Shown: piece by piece, positions 60,624 to 64,000 of the stretch
Layout of the letters: every line of letters starts with the position of its first letter
How positions within the stretch are numbered: the stretch's first letter is position 1
NCBI GenBank assembly: GCA_025936115.1
Contig: JAICTZ010000009.1
Span: forward strand, 164,094 to 228,093
Reading direction: 5' to 3'
Length of the DNA: 64,000 nucleotides
Origin: Polyangiaceae bacterium
GTDB taxonomy: Bacteria > Myxococcota_A > Polyangia > Polyangiales > Polyangiaceae
Notes under the pieces: model-generated
Databases searched by the model: none
The model's input: only the letters and a program-made list of their open reading frames with translations
What the model was told of the DNA's origin: nothing
Made by a program: the position numbers and the translations under genes

Positions 60624-62060
60624 CTAGGCGTCGACGAGCTCGATGCCGTCCCAGCCGGGCTGGCGCCGGTTGTTGCGGTTGACGACGGCAGGGGGGCGCA
60701 GCGTGCCGAGCGCGGCCGTGGCGACGTGAATGGCCGTCCAGCGCGCGAGCGGCAAATACGCGCGCGAGCGTGAGCCGTGCAGCGTGCGCAGACAATGTTC
60801 GCGGGCCGCCTCGAACGCGGCGTAGTAGCGCTCGATCGTCTGATTCATGCTCGAGCGATCGTGCGCGCGTCGCCGCGCGGCTTGGCCGAGCGTCTGGCGC
60901 CGCGCGGGCTCGCGCAGGAGCGTCGCGACCTCGCCCGCGAAGCGCCAGTTCGAGGCGCGCTCGTCGGGACCAGGCGGCACGAGGATGCCGTTCTTGCCGT
61001 TCTCGACTTGCTGCGAGACGCCCATGCCGTCCTCGAAGGCCACGACGGGCAAGCCCGTCCAGAGCGCCTCGCCGACCACCTGGCCGTACGTCTCCGAGAG
61101 CGAGGCGTACACGAAGACATCGGCGTGCTGGTACCAGCGCGCGACCTCGGTGAGCGACTGCTCGCCGGGGAAATGCGTGCGATCGGCGATACCGAGCTCG
61201 AGCGCGCGCGCGCGAAACACGTCGTGATCGGGCCCGTCACCCACGAGGGTGAGCGTCGCGTCCGGCACGGCCGGCGCGATCAGCTCGGCGAAGATCTCGA
61301 GCAGCCGGTTCACCGACTTTTCGCGGGTGTGGCGACACACGCAGAGCAAGCGGTGGCCGCGCGCGGCGGTCGCGGGGAACGGATCGGCGGGCTCGCTCAC
61401 GTCGAAGATCTTGGGATCGACGACGCGCGGGATGACGTGAATCGGCACGCCGACGCCGCGATTACGCCAGTATTGCGCCAGTCCCTCGGACAGCACGATC
61501 AGGCCGTCGCTGTCGTTGTAGGTCCGCACGAGTTGCCCTTCGACCCACGGGATCACGCGCTCGCGGCAAAACTCCGTGAAGCGAACGTTGTGGTGCAAGC
61601 GATCCGGCAGGAGCACGTCGTACACGCTCGGCATGTGGATCGTGTTGACGCACAGAAACGGCACGCCACGCGTGCGCCGAAGCCAGACGCCGAGCTGCGT
61701 GAGGCCCGAGCCCGTCTGCGCGAGCACGACGTCGAAATTCTGTCGCGCGACCTCCGCGAGGGCCTCGCGCGAGGGCAACGGCAAGTGCACGCCCGGGTGA
61801 ATGCGCAGCGGCAAGCTCGGCAAGAACAGGTGATGCCGCGGTAGATCCGCGCTCGTCGCCTCCGGATCGTGCGGGCCAATCACGGTCACGCGCTGACCGC
61901 GCGCCGAGAACTCGCGATAGAGCAGCTGCGAGGCGAAGGACGATCCGTTCGCGTAGGGCACGCGCACGTAGTCGTTCAAGATGCCGATGTGGTCGAACGC
62001 ACTCCGCTCCGCGGGCACTTTACCGGACGTTTGAGTTTCTGTTATTCGCGATTGCGACAT
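60624..62060 (-). CDS. glycosyltransferase family 4-type
   Basis: This has 478 residues. The GT-B fold shows the start region IGILNDYVRVPYANGSSFASQ (21 residues, in part) and a C-terminal nucleotide-sugar domain with LTLVGDGPDHDVFRARALE, VFVYASLSETYGQVVGEAL and the ExGxPVVAF-type GLPVVAFEDGMG. It likely extends a surface polysaccharide. Start codons overlap with the divergent GT; GTG a few codons in (KVPAERSAF) is an alternative. Confidence 0.9.
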   Translation of the reverse strand: MSQSRITETQTSGKVPAERSAFDHIGILNDYVRVPYANGSSFASQLLYREFSARGQRVTVIGPHDPEATSADLPRHHLFLPSLPLRIHPGVHLPLPSREALAEVARQNFDVVLAQTGSGLTQLGVWLRRTRGVPFLCVNTIHMPSVYDVLLPDRLHHNVRFTEFCRERVIPWVEGQLVRTYNDSDGLIVLSEGLAQYWRNRGVGVPIHVIPRVVDPKIFDVSEPADPFPATAARGHRLLCVCRHTREKSVNRLLEIFAELIAPAVPDATLTLVGDGPDHDVFRARALELGIADRTHFPGEQSLTEVARWYQHADVFVYASLSETYGQVVGEALWTGLPVVAFEDGMGVSQQVENGKNGILVPPGPDERASNWRFAGEVATLLREPARRQTLGQAARRRAHDRSSMNQTIERYYAAFEAAREHCLRTLHGSRSRAYLPLARWTAIHVATAALGTLRPPAVVNRNNRRQPGWDGIELVDA

Positions 62061-63216
62061 GCGCGTCCTCGATCTAGCCGAGTTCTACTCGGAGCGCGGC
62101 GGTGGCGTGCGCTCCTACTTGGATCGAATGCTCCAGCACACGGGAGCGCTGGGGCACGAGCTCGTGGTGGTGGCGCCGGGCCCGCGCGACGAAGAGACGC
62201 GCGTGGGTGACGGCGGGCGGATCGTGCGTTACCGCGCGCCGCCCATGCCGTACGATCCGAGCTACAACGCTCCGATCGCCGTCTCGCGCATGCGCGCGCT
62301 CGTGCGCGAATATGCGCCGGATGTCTTGCAGATTTCGAGTCCGTTCGTGCCGCTCTGGGTCGGCGCGACGCTCGCGGTGCCGCTCCGAACCTACGTGCAC
62401 CACTCCGACCCGATCGGCTGCTACCTCGCGCCGCTCGCCGCCAAATCCGCGGCCGGCCGCGTGCTCGAGGCCGCGGCTTGGCGCTACCTCGCGGCCGTGA
62501 GCGCGCGCTGCGACGCCACCGTCGTCTCGGGCGCTTGGCTCGAGCACGAACTTTCGCGTCACGGCTGCGCGCGCGTCCACACGGTCGAGTTCGGCATCGA
62601 TCACGCGCAATTCTCGCCCGCACGCCGCGACGAAGCGTTGCGTAGCGAGCTGCTCGGCCCGCTCGCGAGCGATCCGAACGCGCGACTCGTGCTCGTCGCG
62701 GGGCGTCTCGCCGCCGACAAACGGCAACGGCTCGTGTTCGAAGCGCTCGAGCTGCTCGCCCGCACGCGCCCGCTCGGCGTGGTGCTGCTCGGTGACGGCC
62801 CCGAACGCGAGCGCCTCGAAGCGCAAGGTCGCAAGCTGCCGAGCTTTCGCTCGCTCAGATTCACCCGCGATCGCGAGGAGTACGCGCGCTTGCTCGCGAG
62901 CGTCGACGTGCTCGGTCACGGCTCGCTCTGCGAGACGTTCGGCTTCCTGCTCGCCGAATGCCTCGCGTCCGGCACGCCGCTCGTCACGCCCGATCGGGGC
63001 GGCGCCGCCGACCTCGCGAACGGCCCGTTCGCCGAGCGCTACCCGGCGTTCGCTGGCGCCGAAGCCGTCGCCGACGCCCTCGGCCGCTGGTTCGCAAAGC
63101 CGCGTGCCGAGCTCACCCCCCTCGCCGTCGAACGTGCCGCGCGCATCCCGTCTACCCGGGGCCACTTCGCTTCGCTCTTCGCCACCTACGCGACGCTCAT
63201 GACGTCCAAGGCATGA
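62059..63216 (+). CDS. glycosyltransferase family 4-type
   Basis: This has 385 residues from ATG 62059. GT4 pattern: DLAEFYSERGGGVRSYLDRM near the N terminus, ISSPFVPLW, then the C-terminal donor domain with VAGRLAADKRQRLVFEALELL, LLGDGPERERLE and LCETFGFLLAECLASGTPLVT. Likely transfers a sugar in surface glycan synthesis, alongside the divergent GT. Confidence 0.92.
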   Translation: MRVLDLAEFYSERGGGVRSYLDRMLQHTGALGHELVVVAPGPRDEETRVGDGGRIVRYRAPPMPYDPSYNAPIAVSRMRALVREYAPDVLQISSPFVPLWVGATLAVPLRTYVHHSDPIGCYLAPLAAKSAAGRVLEAAAWRYLAAVSARCDATVVSGAWLEHELSRHGCARVHTVEFGIDHAQFSPARRDEALRSELLGPLASDPNARLVLVAGRLAADKRQRLVFEALELLARTRPLGVVLLGDGPERERLEAQGRKLPSFRSLRFTRDREEYARLLASVDVLGHGSLCETFGFLLAECLASGTPLVTPDRGGAADLANGPFAERYPAFAGAEAVADALGRWFAKPRAELTPLAVERAARIPSTRGHFASLFATYATLMTSKA

Positions 63217-63639
63217 GTGTTGCAAAACGAATACACTCTCAGTAGCAAATTGCGACCACTGGCCAATAGGCCGGAAGTGATGCTGGAGGCGGAGTGAACG
63301 AGCCAACTTGTTGGAATGATTGGAAATTTTAATGCAGCGCGTGCGCGGTGGTTGCGGGCGCGGCCTAGGAGTGACGAGACAGTCAGCAAGAAGCGTGCGC
63401 CAACCACACGCACCCACATCGGCCGGCCAGGCGCTGCTCGCGTTCCATGCGCTCCCACCGTCTCCCGTCAATCACCCGGCGCGCGGGCCGGCGGGTGATG
63501 AGGGGCCGTCGCCTTCGCTGCCTCGACCCGGCGTGCAGGGCGTTCACCGGCGCGTGCCCACTGGCCGAGTCAGCGCAAACCTAGGCCGGAAAATCGCCGG
63601 GCACTCGTAACGCCCCGCCGTTGCCGGCCACTTCCTCCC
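63217..63639. other. intergenic region, AT-rich start
   Basis: This 423-base gap precedes the sigma factor. 63215-63345 is much more AT-rich than the rest; GAGTGT (63215-63220) pairs with ACACTC (63233-63238) as a possible terminator of the GT gene. A weak TTGTTG-N16-TAATGC pair lies at 63308-63335. Small frames show no motif. I see no gene. Confidence 0.4.
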
Positions 63640-63672
63640 GTGTCTCTCGCACTCGTGCTACCCGGCATTTCG

Positions 63673-64000
63673 ATGTCGAGTCTGTCCGACGCCGAGCTCG
63701 CGGCGCTGGTCGCTTCGCGCGAGGGACGCGCCGAAGCACAGCTCTTCCTGCGCTTCGCGCCCCGCATCGAGCTCTACGGATTGAAGCACCTCGGCGACCG
63801 CGCCGGGGCGGACGATCTCGTCCAACAAGTGATGCTGCGCGTGCTCGAAGCCGTGCGGAAGGGAAGGCTCGAGGATCCGACGAAGCTCACGTCGTTCGTG
63901 TTCGGAACGTGCCGGAACGTCACCTGGGACCTTCGCCGCGCCCGGCATCGCGAACGACGCTTGGAACGCGAAGCGACGAGCCTCGAGGCGACCGTCGGCC
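63673..64000 (+). CDS. ECF-type RNA polymerase sigma factor, truncated by window edge
   Basis: The 109 visible residues start at ATG 63673 (GTG 63640 is in frame). Region 2 is clear: LVASREGRAEAQLFLRFAPRI, ADDLVQQVMLRVLEAV and LTSFVFGTCRNVTWDLRRA. The DLVQQV and NVTWDLRR stretches are ECF sigma motifs for the -10 element. Region 4 and any anti-sigma gene lie beyond the window. It is too far from the NrsF-like gene (46 kb) to be assigned to it. Confidence 0.92.
   Translation, partial: MSSLSDAELAALVASREGRAEAQLFLRFAPRIELYGLKHLGDRAGADDLVQQVMLRVLEAVRKGRLEDPTKLTSFVFGTCRNVTWDLRRARHRERRLEREATSLEATVG

Overview
The window is GC-rich, densely packed bacterial DNA that looks like a myxobacterium (Myxococcota, probably Polyangiales). 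The signs are a Pkn-type Ser/Thr kinase, many secreted lipoproteins with Gly/Ser/Thr low-complexity linkers, a trypsin-like protease with a MYXO-CTERM-like tail, a Fis-type two-component regulator and alternative sigma-factor machinery. I identified no insertion sequence, phage, CRISPR array or rRNA. There is one tRNA, tRNA-Ala(CGC), with a good promoter.

Layout. 1-5.4 kb: truncated S55 peptidase, Ser/Thr kinase, lipoprotein, a small conserved protein behind a strong hairpin, an HhH protein and hisG. 5.4-13.2 kb: Gly-rich lipoprotein, murA, then a tightly coupled + strand run (thrombospondin type 3 surface protein, HEAT-repeat protein, GNAT), then xseB and a molybdopterin-binding protein. 13.2-15.8 kb: a four-gene bufferin/HvfA-type RiPP operon (DoxX, Cys-rich precursor, DUF692 MNIO enzyme, DUF2063 partner) with a candidate ECF promoter. 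15.9-21.2 kb: a decayed NDH-2 remnant, a six-helix NrsF-like protein, a Fic protein, a glycogen-debranching-type enzyme and radC. 21.2-32.6 kb: three VWA lipoproteins, another lipoprotein, a PP2C phosphatase fused to a cNMP-binding domain, envelope proteins and an RluA-type pseudouridine synthase. 32.5-39.7 kb: a membrane protein, lipoproteins, dnaK and tRNA-Ala. 39.8-49.2 kb: a histidine kinase/sigma54 activator pair divergent from a TolC/MFP/RND/UspA operon, with a sigma54 promoter and paired dyads between them. 49.2-51.6 kb: a TusA/DsrE2 sulfur-relay operon, a GH13 (trehalose-synthase-like) gene remnant and a gene-poor stretch. 51.6-64 kb: a large secreted polysaccharide-lyase-like protein, a lipoprotein, the protease, an FGE-like protein, pcm, YqgE, an MBL hydrolase, two divergent glycosyltransferases and a truncated ECF sigma factor.

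Two sections read as working systems. One is the RiPP operon: DoxX may supply redox or membrane functions, the DUF692/DUF2063 pair modifies the Cys-rich peptide, and a NrsF-like protein lies close by. The other is the stress or efflux module, in which a sensor kinase and sigma54 activator probably control an RND pump through the sites at 42.83-42.93 kb. Function calls rest on motif recognition by eye; no database search was run.
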